Of a stretch of DNA of 64,000 bases, positions 24,361 to 36,639 are shown piece by piece. The notes under the pieces were generated by a model. It was not told where the DNA came from and did not search any database. It worked only from the letters and a program-made list of their open reading frames with translations. The stretch is from Castanea sativa (lineage: Eukaryota; Streptophyta; Magnoliopsida; Fagales; Fagaceae). Made by a program: the position numbers and the translations under genes. Positions within the stretch are counted from its first letter, which is position 1. The number at the start of each line of letters is the position of its first letter. The DNA lies in NCBI RefSeq assembly GCF_040712315.1, contig NC_134013.1, positions 81,040,001 to 81,104,000 on the forward strand. Reading direction: 5' to 3'.

Positions 24361-25050
24361 GAATGGGAATGGGATCGCCGAAAGAGGAAAAAGGAAAGCG
24401 AAGTGGGAAGGAAGGAGAATAATAGTTTTATTAAAGTTCGGATCTGCTGCGACTCAGACTATACTATATACTATATGCCTTGCCGACATCACCCACCCTC
24501 ATCCACTCGTTTTAACTTTTTATTTTTTAATTTCTCCAAAAAATAAATTCTTTTAAAAAAAAATTTTATTTTGGAAGGGTGCTCAATTGTGCGTATGTAT
24601 TTAGTTGATTCATTGCATTGGATGGTAATAAAACTAAATAAATATAAATACACTACATTTTAAGTGAAATGTTGTGTCACTCTCCAAAAGAAACCAATTA
24701 ATTGTAATGAAATATTCAAATTTTAACCAATGAAATATTATTCCATATTCCCCACCACTATTAAAAAAAAAAAAAAGCTGAAAAGGGGCAATTTTAGGGA
24801 AACAATGCGGGGTTACTCTGGAACGAGGAGGACAGCTTCTGGAATAAGGGAGCTTAACTATACTCAATACTTAATTTTACTTTTTTATTTTTAAGGATTA
24901 AATTTAAAGCCAAATAAATGACAAGTGGCGTTAATTCAATGTAATTCCTTGGTAATTGCGGAAAAAATAAGTAGTTATCTTGAAGAGGTGGCGAACATTT
25001 ACTTAAAGTTACTAAAAGTATCAAATATGAAGACACGTGCTAAGCTTCCT
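24361..25050. other. Upstream flank of YKT6
   Basis: Presumed promoter region; AT-rich. No gene recognised. Confidence 0.45.
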
Positions 25051-25054
25051 TTGA

Positions 25055-25235
25055 AAAGAGATAAAAAATTAAAATTATTTTATTATTTGGTTTATTTTTA
25101 CTATTATTTAATTTTTTTTACTATTTATGGGTTCTGTTGTATTATTTCAACTAATTTTTACCTTTATTTACAATACTTTCAACAATAAAATTTCAATTTC
25201 AACAAAATAAGCAGTATCCAAACAGACCCTAAATA
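25055..25235. mobile_element. Tourist-like repeat, right part (copy 2 of the 13580 repeat)
   Basis: Similar to 13580-13785 and ends GTATCCAAACAGACCCTAAA, the same terminus as the complete 45811-46020 MITE (CTATCCAAACAGACCCTTA). The left end is not clear. Confidence 0.5.
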
Positions 25236-25239
25236 GAGC

Positions 25240-25650
25240 AACTCGAAGATAGTTGCCACCAAACGGTTAAGAGTTTATCAGGCCTTGTTATTTTCAAGAC
25301 ACTTGGCAGCAGATAGACCATGAAGAAGTGATACATGACAAGAGAAACCATACATAACTATCAAAGCCTTAAGTATAAATAAAGGATATCTCTACAAGAA
25401 AAGGACACCATGCACAACTGAGAAGAAAATGGATCAATTATGAAATCAATTGTACTTTGATTCTTAGAAGATCAAGTAATTCTTAGGCACTCAAGTAGTC
25501 CATAGGTTTTGTAGAAGACTTTATGCTTGTAAGTTTATTTCTTTTGTACTCGTGATCTTATTCAAGCATGTATTTATCAAATTTGATGCAATATTTAGTA
25601 GTTAGTTTTCCTGCTTTTAATCAATTTAGTGTTAGAGTAATTAATAAGGC
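25240..25650 (+). other. Orphan promoter/leader-like sequence
   Basis: TATAAATA at 25374-25381 is followed by a leader-like stretch with no long frame, then TTGTACTC and T-rich sequence. It reads like a retroelement LTR or pararetroviral promoter-leader, but I see no second copy, PBS or coding region. Unassigned. Confidence 0.25.
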
Positions 25651-26295
25651 TTGAATTTATCATATTTCCTGCAATTTACTTTACTTCCAGATGATTTGCT
25701 CTGTATTAGTTCACTGCAAAATGAACTAATACAGAGCACCATTAGCACACCTCTACCACCACTGCCATCACATTTGCCACCACCATCATACCACATCACT
25801 TTGTCAACGGCCATCACTACCGCATCTACATGAAATATTAATAACTTTCAGTGCAAGCCAAATGATATAAAATTCTTCATTAATTCATTAGTCGTAATGA
25901 AACACATAAAAAAAATATTAGAAAATTTTTTCATATTAAAAATATTTTCAAACAAAATAAACAAAGTATTCAGAAAATTAAATTAGGATTGATTAAAGCC
26001 CACTAAACAGTATAGGTTTTGACCGTAGTTTTAACATTATTAGTCTGCTATTTTTTAGCTTCCAAAAATGGTTTTAGTTATCTCAATTGGTATTACTTTT
26101 TATTGTCGAATAATATGTTTGAAGTTTAAACCGTATATGCACCAAAAATCAATTGATGTCTTGACTTGATGATAAAGAGCAATTATTAAAAAGCGGATAC
26201 TATAAGTTGAAATCCTAAGTATTTTTTAATAAAAAAACATTTTTAAAGAAAAAAACTTATTAAAATGAAATTTTTCTTTATTTTTAATTTTTTTA

Positions 26296-26412
<117 letters not shown>

Positions 26413-27136
26413 GGGGCAAGGAATAATGGAGTGGTGTTCCAAAAATAGGTGACATAATTTTTTTTCAATAAATATGATAGCATTTCAACTTATAATTCTC
26501 TTTATAATGATTGTTTAGGTGTCATAATTAAAAACTATCAACTGAAAAACAAAGGATCCCTAGAAAAAAAAATATCAACTTATATATGCTTTTGGTTTGT
26601 AAATTATGGCAATTTCATTTTGGTTCTCTAAAAAAAATTTCATTTCATTTTTGTCCATACTCTTTTTAAACACATTTCAATGTGAATCTCACTGTCATCT
26701 AGCTCAAATTACTGATATAAAATGCTGATGTTGGTGAATAGGAACAAATAACTTACGTGTCACTCAAAAGACACTTGCTAAAAAAAAGTCACTCAAAAGG
26801 CTATTAGTATAGCACTCTACTTGAAGAGTTGGGTGCGTTTCCATTTGAATGAGGGAGGCAATTCGGTTATAACCGGTGGGCTTGATGGGTTTTAAGCGGT
26901 TGGGTGAGATATAAGATGTTTATGCCATTTGATTGAGTTTGAAGATTGATTGACATTTGATTGTAGGCTTTGAAATTTGTTGTGTTTTTAATTCTTTTGC
27001 TCTATTTGTTTCAGTGGCGATATTTTTTTAAAAATGAATAATTTTTCAAAAAATATTTTCTATAAAATATCTTATTTTTTTATGTTTGCTAGTAACTTTA
27101 AATGAGTTGAAAAAAAATCTCCTAACTTCCTTTATT

Positions 27137-27141
27137 AACTT
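27137..27141. repeat. Target-site duplication AACTT (left)
   Basis: AACTT precedes the 5' LTR and is repeated at 38372-38376 after the 3' LTR. Confidence 0.9.
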
Positions 27142-27873
27142 TGTGGGGAGTAAAAAGACCCTGATGGAGATATGGGCCTTTGGGCCGTGCTAAGGGAGGC
27201 CGACCTGCTCTTGAGTTTAGAACTTGTTAGTACTACGGGCCGGCCCATACGCCGAGGATCCGAGGATCCAGCCGAGGGTGAATTTCTCTTCGGACGGACA
27301 CCGGAGAATCTGGGACTTCATGATAAACGTTAGGCAATGACATGGTTAAAACCAGTGGACAAAGGGGGTAAACCCTTGAATGTCCTGGAAGCACCGATGT
27401 AAGAGAAACACCAAGGATAAAGGCTGTCACCTCCACTTTAAAGACCCTGCACCTACCACCCTGGCCGCATTAATGGGGAAATGACACACGAGTGGAAGGG
27501 AAACTTTGGTTACTATTCAAAGGCACTTGAGAAAAGAAATATCTAGGCTAAGGGGAGTTTGGGGCAACACGTGTACAAAGCATCAAAAAGAAGAGTATTT
27601 AAGGAGCAACTTAGAACGGAAATGGGGATCCCTTCTTTGTAACACTAAAGGAAAGAGAAAGAGAGAGAAATAATATAAAAAGTTCTCGGCTTACGTAGTT
27701 GACTTTACAGGTATTCCTGTTGTTTTCAAGTGTTTATAATCTTTGGCTTGTCATTTAATCCTCAAACACTTCTAACTTTGGGTTTCAAGCCCACACTCTA
27801 CAAATTACATTGTTTAAGGCTCGATTGGGCGGCCGTGCTTGTTCTTAGGGCCAGGTGCAATTCTGCACTTACA
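27142..27873 (+). repeat. 5' LTR of the gypsy element
   Basis: Starts TGTGGGGAGTAAAAAGACCC and ends GTGCAATTCTGCACTTACA. It pairs with 37623-38371. The first two thirds differ from the 3' LTR at only a few bases; the last 250 bp differ mostly by small indels. AAGAGTATTTAAGGAGC (about 27592) is a TATA-like candidate. Confidence 0.95.
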
Positions 27874-27894
27874 ATTGGCGCCGTCTGTGGGAAA
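27874..27894 (+). promoter_or_regulatory. Primer binding site
   Basis: Directly after the 5' LTR, ATTGGCGCCGTCTGTGGG contains TGGCGCCGT, matching the 3' end of tRNA-Asp used by many plant Tat/Athila elements. The tRNA identity is inferred from that motif only. Confidence 0.7.
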
Positions 27895-27920
27895 TCTAGT
27901 CTAGAAGGGACAGGGATACT

Positions 27921-29078
27921 ATGGCAGGCTTAGGTGCTCACTATGCTGAGTCACAGGGATCACAGCCGGAGGATCATTTTGAACGTCTTGAACATCGAAG
28001 AGATCGTGAGGGGAGTGTCCATACAGAATATCCAGGTGCTAGCCATATTCATGAAGGGGTAGCACCACCCACGATGAGGGTTCTAAATCCATGCAAAAGG
28101 AAATCAACCGTTTAAAGAGAAAGCTACGCCGCGCTAAGCGTAGGTTTTCACCGTCCTCATCTAACTCTTCCTCAGAGGAGGATAGGGGAGCTGGCCACAG
28201 CTCAAGGTCGCGCTCTCCCACCAGTGCAACATCCTCCAGTGAGGAGGGCGACCCGGCCAACTGCGGGCGTAAGAAGCCTCGTTCTAGGGGCTTAGGCAAC
28301 GATGCTATGAGTAGGGCGTTGCACCAGCTCTCCAAATCTCCATTTGCACGGAGGATTGAGAAAGGAAGGCTTCCCAGAAGGTTTACCCAGCCCACTTTCA
28401 CCATCTATAATGGCCGGACTGATCCGGTGGAGCATGTGAGTCACTTTAACTAGAGGATGGCGGTGCACTTTCACAACGAGACCCTGATGTGAAATGTTTT
28501 CCCCTCCAGCCTGGGACCTGTTGCTATGAGGTGGTTCAACGGCCTTAAGTCGGGGTCTATAAGTTCGTTTGGGGAGCTTACTAGGGCATTCGCTTCACGG
28601 TTCATCACGTGTAGCAGAGTACCTCGGCCACTGGACTCGCTGTTATCCATGACCATGAGGGAAGGGGAGATGTTGAAAGCATACTCCGATCGTTACTGGG
28701 AGATGTTTAATGAAATAGATGGCGACTTTGATGAGGTGGCACTTAATACCTTTAAGGTGAGCCTCCCTACTGATCACGACCTGAGAAAGTCTTTGACTAA
28801 AAAGCCTGTCCGCAGTGTACGTCGCCTCATGGACCGTATTGATGAGTATAAGAGAGTGGAGGAAGACCAACAGCAAGGAAAGGGAAAGGAGAAGGTTATC
28901 CCGCAAGAGAGAAGGGATTTCAGGTCGGACAGATATCACAATAACAGGCCGAGGAGAGATTACGTTGGACAGTCCGCCTCGGCAGCACCTCAGGCCGTGA
29001 ACACTGGCATGTCGGGGAACCGATTGACATCACTGTTGGAGAAAGTTCGCAAGGAACCCTTCTTTAAATGGCACTGAT
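27921..29078 (+). pseudogene. gypsy gag, interrupted
   Basis: Three successive frames: 27921-28115, 28091-28453 and 28526-29077. The first has an acidic N-terminus; the second a basic/Ser-rich region (KRKLRRAKRRFSPSSSNSSS) then FTIYNGRTDPVEHVSHF, the start of the retrotransposon gag domain; the third continues it (MRWFNGLKSGSISSFGELTR... FASRF). Gag forms the virus-like particle. At least one frameshift and one stop (28452) break it. Confidence 0.85.
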
Positions 29079-29342
29079 AAGATGGCGAGGAGACCTGCGA
29101 AGAGGAATCACAACCTCTTTTGCCGACCCACCGGGATGTGGGCCACACTGCCGAGAGCTGTCGGACCGTGGAACCATCTGGAGCGACTCGTCGGTGAGGG
29201 AAAGTTAAAGCGACACTGTCGGCCAGTGGCGGGTTAGTCAAGCAGGCTCAAACAACTAGAGGAACAATACATCTCGGTCAGCCTTGGGAACATTTAAAGT
29301 TATCTTCGCTGCCCACGGCGGGACCGGCTCGGGTCCACTAGG

Positions 29343-29990
29343 GTGATGGCGGTTTCCCATCCACAGACCGAGGATGTGGGTCACAGGCCGAAGAGGTTGA
29401 AGGGCACTTTGCCCGTCCTAGATTTCTCGGAGGAGGATAAGGTAGGGACTATCCAGCCCCATGACGATGCTCTTGTGGTCACCCTCAGAATAGGGAACTA
29501 TGATGTGAGAAGGGTGATGATAGATCAGGGCAGCGGTGCAGATATCATGTACCCCGATCTATTTAAGGGGTTAAGGTTGAAGTTGGAAGACCTTACTCCT
29601 TATGACTCGCCACTTATAAGCTTTGAAGGGAGAGCCGTTGTACCGAAGGGACGGTCCAGTTGCCCGTTCAATCCGGCTCAGAAACGGTCGAGGTGGACTT
29701 CATCGTAGTTGATGCGTACTCTCCATACACGGCCATCCTTGCCAGGCCTTGGCTGCATGCGCTTGGAGCCGTCTCCTCTACCTTACATGTCAAAGTTAAA
29801 TTCCCCTCGGGGGAATGTGTTAAGGAAATCCTCGGCAGCCAATCGGTAGCCAGGCAGTGCATATCGAGCTGCGTGCGCATCGGACGGAAGCGAGTCTTCG
29901 GCTTTGATCACCAAAGACTTATAGCGATTAACGGCTCTGATTCATGGAATGGTGACGGGGAGATGAGACACGGTGCGAGGGATTAGAGAA
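29343..29990 (+). pseudogene. gypsy aspartic protease region
   Basis: VMIDQGSGADIMYPDLF carries the D-x-G-S type active-site motif in the form seen in Tat elements. A frameshift near 29660-29700 moves the frame to VDFIVVDAYSPYTAILARPW, the conserved C-terminal half. The protease would release the Gag-Pol products. Confidence 0.8.
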
Positions 29991-30039
29991 GTTTCCGGTG
30001 GCGATGACCGGAGAGATTCTTCCAAGTCGGTGTACTTTT

Positions 30040-31884
30040 GCCACACCAAGAAGATGGAGTTGTTAGAGTTCTTGAAGGATAATGTTGATGTTTTTGCGTG
30101 GGATCCTTATGAAGCTCCGGGCACGGATCGGAGCTTCATTGTCATCACTTAAATGTCAACCCGGCTATCATTCGACTCGGCGCTCTTCCAGGGAACATTC
30201 CGAGGGCTTGTGAAGGAAGAGGTGCTTAAACTCCAAGAGGCAGGGGCCATCAAAGAAGTTTTCTACCCCGAGTGGTTGGCCCATACGGTCGTCGTTAAAA
30301 AGAAAAATGGAACGTGGAGGGTATGTGTGGACTTTTGCGAGTACGAACAAGGCCTGCCCTAAAGATTCATTCCCAATGCCACGTATTGATCAGCGGTGGA
30401 TGCCAGCATCGGACATCCTCGGATGAGTTTCTTAGACGCCTTCCGGGGTTATCACCGGATTCCCTTGGCACTAGAGGATCGGGGAGAAGGCGCCTTCATT
30501 ACACCGACGGGGAATTACCATTATAAGGTCATGCCGTTCAGTTTGAAGAATGCTGGGGCTACCTATCAAAGGATGATGACCAGAATGTTCGAACAGCAAA
30601 TGGGGAAAACCATTGAAGTATACGTTGATGATATGGTGGTGAAAAGCAAAACAATACCCTCACACGTGAAAGATTTGGCCGACACTTTTCGAGATGCGAG
30701 AAGGTACAAGTTGCGCCTCAACGCCTCAAAATGCTCTTTCGGCGTGGGGTACGGAAAGTTCTTGGGATACATGATTACTCATAGAGGCATAGAGGTAAAT
30801 CCGGTGCGAAGGTCGAGGCTATTCGGGACTTGCGGCCTCCTCGGAACCCAAAAGAAATTCAAAAGTTGACGGGAATGATTGCCGCTTTGAACGGGTTCAT
30901 ATCTCGGTCGAGTGACTGTCGTCCTTTCTTCCAACTGTTGAATAAGTGGAAAGGGTTTCAATGGACTGAGGACTGTGAGTTAGCTTTTCAACAGCTCAAG
31001 CAATATCTTTCTCGGCCACCCATTCTGTCTCGTCCCGAGGCGCATGAGATTTTATTTGCTTATCTGGCAGTGGCCGTACACGCGGTTAGCCTGGTCCTGA
31101 TAAGAGATGATAACGGGGTGCAAAGACCGGTATATTATGTTAGTAAATCTTTGGGTGATGCCGAGGTGCGTTATCAACCCCTAGAGAAAGCGCTCCTGGC
31201 CGTGGTTCATGCCACACGAAAGCTTCCCCATTATTTTCAGTCCCACACAGTGGTTGTTCTAACCCAATTGCCCCTTAAGGCAGTGCTGCGTAGCGCCGAC
31301 TACTCAGGAAGGATAGCAAAGTGGGGGACCATCCTGGGGGCTTTTGATGTTAAATACAAGCCTCGCACCTCGGTGAAGGGCCAGGTTCTCGCTGACTTCG
31401 TGGCGGAATTTGCCAAGCCCTTACTGGAAGAAACTCTAAAAGAAGCACACATGGGTGAAAAATCAGTTGGTGTGATTACAGCTGCCATGCCTCCGATTTG
31501 GAAAGCGTATGTGGATGGGGCGGCTAATCAGAGAGGATCTGGTGTTGGACTTGTTCTCACGTCCCCAGAGGGAATTGTCTTCGAAAAATCTTTGAGATTG
31601 GCGTTCTCGGCTACTAACAATGAGGCCGAATACGAAGCGGTCTTGGTAGGCATGAAAATGGTGCATAAAATGGGTGGAAAGGAAATCCATATCTTCTCGG
31701 ATTCTCAACTGGTGGTCGGCCAGGTCACGGGAACCATGGAGGCTAGAGATCCAAGGATGCAGGAATATTTGGCCCAGATTAAGCGTCAGCAAACTCAATT
31801 TGGCTCCTTCGCCTTAACTCATATCTCTCGGAGCGGAAACACCCATGCAGACTCCTTAGCCACGCTGGCAACGTCCTCGGCTTA
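30040..31884 (+). pseudogene. gypsy reverse transcriptase and dual RNase H
   Basis: The RT N-terminal part (VVVKKKNGTWRVCVDF) loses frame inside a TTTT run near 30333 and again near 30393. It continues as MSFLDAFRGYHRIPLA, the catalytic YVDDMVVKS (about 30620) and FGVGYGKFLGYMI. Another frameshift near 30805 leads into a 351-codon frame with the ordinary RNase H connection (PVYYVSKSLGDAEVRYQPLE) and then a second RNase H (WKAYVDGAANQRGSGVGLVL, NNEAEYEAVL, IFSDSQLVVGQV, HADSLATLA). The double RNase H is diagnostic of Tat/Ogre elements. Confidence 0.93.
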
Positions 31885-33217
31885 AGGTTTACCTAGGGTA
31901 ATCCTCGTTGAGGATTTACTAGAACCCTCTCTTGTCATTACCAACGCGCCTCGTATCCATCTAATAAGGCCTGGACCTAGTTGGATCGACCCGGTCGTAT
32001 CTTTTCTTAGGGATGATGTCCTTCCTGAGGACAAATTCGAAGCAGATAAGATACGCCGAAAGGCGCCACGTTTCTGGTTGTCCGAGGATCAAAAACTGTA
32101 CAAACGATCCTTTTCAGGACCGTACTTGTTGTGTGTACACCCTGATTTAACGGAAGGGCTTCTAGAAGAATTGCATGAAGGGATTTGTGGCAGCCACACT
32201 GGGGGAAGATCCTTAGCCCACAGAGCTCTGACCCAGGGTTATTGGTGGCCCAATATGCAAAGAGAGGCCCAAGACTATGCCAGGAAATGTGATCAGTGTC
32301 AGAGGTTTGCTCCTAATATTCATCAACCTGGAGGAGTTCTTAACCCCCTTTCTAGTCCTTGGCCCTTCGCACGTGAGGATTTGGACATAGTTGGGCCATT
32401 TCCGGGAGCAACGAGGCAATAAAAGATGGCTTCTCGTGGGAACGAGACTATTTTACTAAATGGGTTGAAGCCGAGCCCTTAGCAAATATAAGAGATATTG
32501 ACTCCAAGAAATTTGTCTGGAAAAACATCGTTGCAGTTCGGTATACCACACACACTCATCTCGGACAATGGTGTTCAGTTCGACAGTAAGGCTTTTAGGA
32601 AGTATTATGGTGACATGGGTATTATAAATAGGTATTCCACCCCAGCTTATCCTCGAGGAAATGGGCAAGCCGAGGCCGTTAACAAAGTCATTGTCAGTGG
32701 GCTGAAGAAAAGGTTGGATGATGCGAAAGGCGGATGGGTAGAAGAGCTCCCTCATGTTACGTGGACGTATCGGACCACACCGCGCAGGTCCTTTGGAGAA
32801 ACTCCATTCTCTATGACTTATGGAGCCGAGGCGGTGATACCTGCGGAATCTGGTTTCCCACCCTAAAGACCAGCTCCTTTAGCCCGGAGAATAACAATGG
32901 ACTCCTGGAAAAAGGCCTAGATTTGCTTGAGGAACGGCGCGAAGCAGCAATGGTCCAAATGGCTTATTATCAACAGAAGCTAAAACGGGGATATGACGCC
33001 CACGTGAGGCTAAGGCCACTTGCACCTGGTGATCTCGTACTAAGAAAAGTTGTGGGCACCTACGGGAACCGGCTTGGGGTAAGTTAGGACCCAACTGGGA
33101 AGGCCCCTACCGCATTGTTTCAGTAGCAGGCATAGGGTCATATCGGCTAGCTGACCTAGATGAAAGAATTGTACCACGCCCATGGAATGTAAATAATCTT
33201 AGAAGATATTATTATTA
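31885..33217 (+). pseudogene. gypsy integrase
   Basis: HHCC zinc finger (ELHEGICGSHTGGRSL... KCDQCQRFAP), the first catalytic Asp in DLDIVGPFPG, then a frameshift near 32418, the second Asp in ISDNGVQF and the Glu in GNGQAEAVNK. A C-terminal part (RREAAMVQMAYYQQKLKRGY) follows after another frame change near 32865. It ends at NVNNLRRYYY before a stop at about 33217. No chromodomain. Confidence 0.9.
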
Positions 33218-33272
33218 ATAAAATGTGCTTTTATCAGTGAACAATTCAAAGTTATGACTACCTCTGATGCAT

Positions 33273-34027
33273 GAAGTTACTGATCTTAAGAATCAAACAG
33301 AAACTTGGTTAAGTGCAGTCCTCAGACCACAAACCTTGTGGAAATTGATGTCTTGTCATTTGTTAAACAGAACCTTAGTTATGCCGGGTCTTCGGGCCTC
33401 CTACTTTGGGAAAATTAACATTTGAAGTTACTGATCTTAAGAATCAAACAGAAACTTGGTTAAGTGCAGTCCTCGGACCACAAACCTTGTGGAAATTGAT
33501 GTCTTGTCATTTGTTAAACAGAACCTTAGTTATGCCGGGTCTTCGGGCCTCCTACTTTGGGAAAATTAACATTTGAAGTTACTGATCTTAAGAATCAAAC
33601 AGAAACTTGGTTAAGTGCAGTCCTCGGACCACAAACCTTGTGGAAATTGATGTCTTGTCATTTGTTAAACAGAACCTTAGTTATGCCGGGTCTTCGGGCC
33701 TCCTACTTTGGGAAAATTAACATTTGAAGTTACTGATCTTAAGAATTAAACAGAAACTTGGTTAAGTGCAGTCCTCGGACCACAAACCTTGTGGAAATTG
33801 ATGTCTTGTCATTTGTTAAACAGAACCTTAGTTATGCCGGGTCTTCGGGCCTCCTACTTTGGGGAAATTAACATTTGAAGTTACTGATCTTAAGAATCAA
33901 ACAGAAACTTGGTTAAATGCAGTCCTCGGACCACAAACCTTGTGGAAATTGATGTCTTGTCATTTGTTAAACAGAACCTTAGTTATGCCGGGTCCTTGGA
34001 CCACCTACTTTGGACAAAATTGACATT
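33273..34027. repeat. 151-bp tandem array (5 copies) inside the gypsy element
   Basis: GAAGTTACTGATCTTAAGAA begins units at 33273, 33424, 33575, 33726 and 33877, period exactly 151. A sixth, diverged copy starts near 34028. Copies differ at one or a few bases. Located between pol and the antisense gene. Each unit contains CAGTCCTCGGACCACAAACC and GCCGGGTCTTCGGGCCTCC. Confidence 0.97.
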
Positions 34028-34572
34028 TAAGCCAATTAATCTTAAGAACTAATGGGAAATTGTTTAAGTCTTGTCCTCGGATCACAAACTTGATTAAAGT
34101 TAATTGGTTATTGCGCCTTGAAATTAGTGCCTTACTGGTCATTAATTCGGATCTTAAGTTTTATATCTTTAAGTGTTAAGTAAATTTGTGTAAGGAATGG
34201 TCCTCGGACCTTACATCTTACTAAGAACGGTGCTATACATTACAAGGGTTTGATCGTTGTATGAGGCCTCTTCTTCTTTTTAATCAAGGCATTGTTTAAG
34301 TACCTCAAACATGTCACCTTCTGTTAAGTCTTTAATAACATGCGCATGATTATGTGAAAGTTATGATTGTGCAATCCTGGAGTTAGATTTGTTTACTCTG
34401 AGAAACCTTTGCTATGTATTAATGGGAAATTTTTACGATAAGTATAAAAAGAATAAAGTAATAACAGATGCAACACGAGTGAAAATCAAATAAAATTGTT
34501 CTTCATTAATCATTTGGACATGCATTACATATAAAGGCTGAACATGGAGAAAGAGAAGCCCTAAGCTAGGTC

Positions 34573-36239
34573 CTAAGCTTTTGGAGGAGGATCTTGCTGA
34601 GAAGTGCTGGTTCCCTCTGTCTCTTTCAACTCCAGCTCAAAGGAAGTCAGGACTTGCTTTCCTTTGTCTACTGTCTTCGTTGGAAGGACGTTGAGTTCCA
34701 CTGTCTGGCTCAAATCCTTCTCTGCATCCCCTCCTCCTTCCTTCTCTTTGTTGGAACCTGAAGGTTCTGTAGGATCTGGAATCAGCTGTGGGACTATCGA
34801 AGGCGGCGAGGGAGAGCTGACTCAGGGGTAGGAGTAGCAGCAGGAGCCTCTTCAATCTCCTGTATCTCCAGAGGAAGCCAAATGTTCTCGGACTTCCTCA
34901 GATCCGAGGATAGAGGAACTCCAGCCGCGTTTAGGGCTTCCCCCCAAACTTTCTGACAGTACTCCCGGCACAAAGCCGCGAAGGCCTCTGTCAGCTGCTC
35001 CTCGGTGGTTGCTACCCCTTCCTCGTAGCTCGTCTGCTTGGCAGTCTGTAGAGAGCGTTGGAATGAGCTGGCTTCTTCTTTCATTAGCGCAAGCTCCTTT
35101 TCCAAATCCGAGCGTTCCCTTTGGGCTCGGGAGAGCTCGTCGTCTTTTTCGCGAAGGAGTTTGCGCTGCCCTTCTATCTGGGTCTTCATGTCTTCAAATT
35201 AGACTCCACCCCATTCTTTTCTCTCTTCAGATCAGCCACCTCCGCGACAAGCTTCTCGTTCTCAGCGAGGGCTGTGCCCAAGGACTTCTCAGTCTCCATC
35301 CTGATCTCCAGCTCAGTTCTGGCCTTCTTCCGAGTGTCTCATGAACTTCGGTTCTGAAACCTCTGAATGGCCTGTAACAAAATATGATGGATTTAGGAAT
35401 AGTAAAAAACTTATGAATATTGTTAGAAGTGGAATATTTCTAAAAAGGGGGAAACTTACCAGCGCTAGGTCCCTCTTTAAAGAAAGGAATAGTTGTGGCT
35501 GGCTCATTTTTTCCAAGGTCTCCATATCCTTGGGCAGCAGAAGAGGGCGCTCCAACACTTCGGCCAAGTGGTGGGCATGGCCTTGTTGAACCGCCCTTAT
35601 ACTGGATTGGCGGGAGATGGGAGCACCGTCCAATCTTAAGTCGGGGGACCGAGTGACCGGTGCTCGGCGCACTTCGGCCTTATCCCGATCTCCCCACTCT
35701 CGGCGGCGGGCCCTGCCCTTGCCTTTGTCCGGCTCCTGGCTGGCCGTTGGGGGTTGTTGTCGTGGTTTTTTGGGGTCCTTGCTGATCGTCCCCTCAGTAT
35801 CCCCTTTTCTCTTCTTCTTGGGATCCTCGGCTGGAAGTTTTGGCTCAGTTGGAGGAGGGGGAGGTGGCAAAGATGGGGGAACTTGGGACGCCCCCGTCTT
35901 CTTCCCGACGACCTTTACACCTCTCTTGGTTAGGAGATCCTGCATCCTATCCATATCTTCCTCGGATCCGTCTTCTAGTCGGGCAACTATGAACCCTGCA
36001 ATTTCAGAGGCCTCGGTGGCTTCTTCCTCCTCGTCAGAAAGTACGACGAACTGAGTCCCTTGATGTCTTTCGGTGTCTTCGAGTTGGAATTGATCTATCT
36101 CATCATCTAACGTATGCGAGGAAGACACCTGCTCTTCCGGAACAACAGTCGCCTGAGAATGCACGGCGAGGGGGGTTGCCGCAATGGGCTGTCCGTATAA
36201 AACGGTGTCAGGGGCGTCAGGGAGATCGTGGTCGTCCAA
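34573..36239 (-). pseudogene. Antisense gene of the gypsy element, acidic/coiled-coil part
   Basis: The minus-strand frame 36239-35459 begins MDDHDLPDAPDTVLYGQPIA and encodes an acidic region (SDEEEEATEASEIAG), a Pro-rich run (PPSLPPPPPPTEPK) and basic KKKRKGD. It stops being gag-like at a strong GTAAGT donor after GACCTAGCGCTG; a TTGTTACAG acceptor at 35386 restores reading as AIQRFQNR. Downstream, in shifted frames, comes a heptad-rich coiled coil (LAENEKLVAEVADLKREKN, REKDDELSRAQRERSDLEKE) to a terminal stop at 34573. At least two frameshifts (near 35350 and 35195) and another near 34800 break it. Tat elements are known to carry extra antisense ORFs here; their function is unknown. Confidence 0.75.
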
Positions 36240-36639
36240 AAAATGGGGCCGGGCTACGTTTATCTTCCTTCGCCTTCAGTCACCGGCTACTATGGCGTTT
36301 TCTATCTCCTGGAAGTCCGAGGAGATGGGTGTGTATCCTAGGATCGGATGAGCCGCTCGAGTTGTAGGTCCTCGACGACAAATACCTCGGAGCGCGATGT
36401 ACCCGTTAAGATGCACGCGTTACGGTGGCTTAAGCGCGTGGGCGCACGTGTCGACTTATGCGAAGGAAGACACCAAATCAGACTAATATGGTCGGATTCA
36501 TACAATACATGATGAACCTAAATAAACGTGAATGCATGTAAGTGTGTATTTTTGTCAATATTAGAGGAGTTTGTGCGGGGGAAGGAAGGCTAATCCTAAG
36601 GTGTCGCACTGGATCTCCCCACTCAGCGGGGGCGATGGA

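Noticed and set aside
27233..27436. 67-codon minus-strand frame, repeated at 37714-37917
   Set aside because: It is identical because it lies in the two LTRs; no similarity to a known protein and LTR sequence explains it.
33273..34027. Considered a CRISPR-like or satellite locus
   Set aside because: Units are contiguous with no spacers, and they sit inside a plant retrotransposon, so this is an internal tandem repeat.
35617..36054. Ser/Gly-rich plus-strand frame in the gypsy element
   Set aside because: Antisense shadow of the acidic/Pro-rich antisense gene, which has the better domain structure and splice sites.
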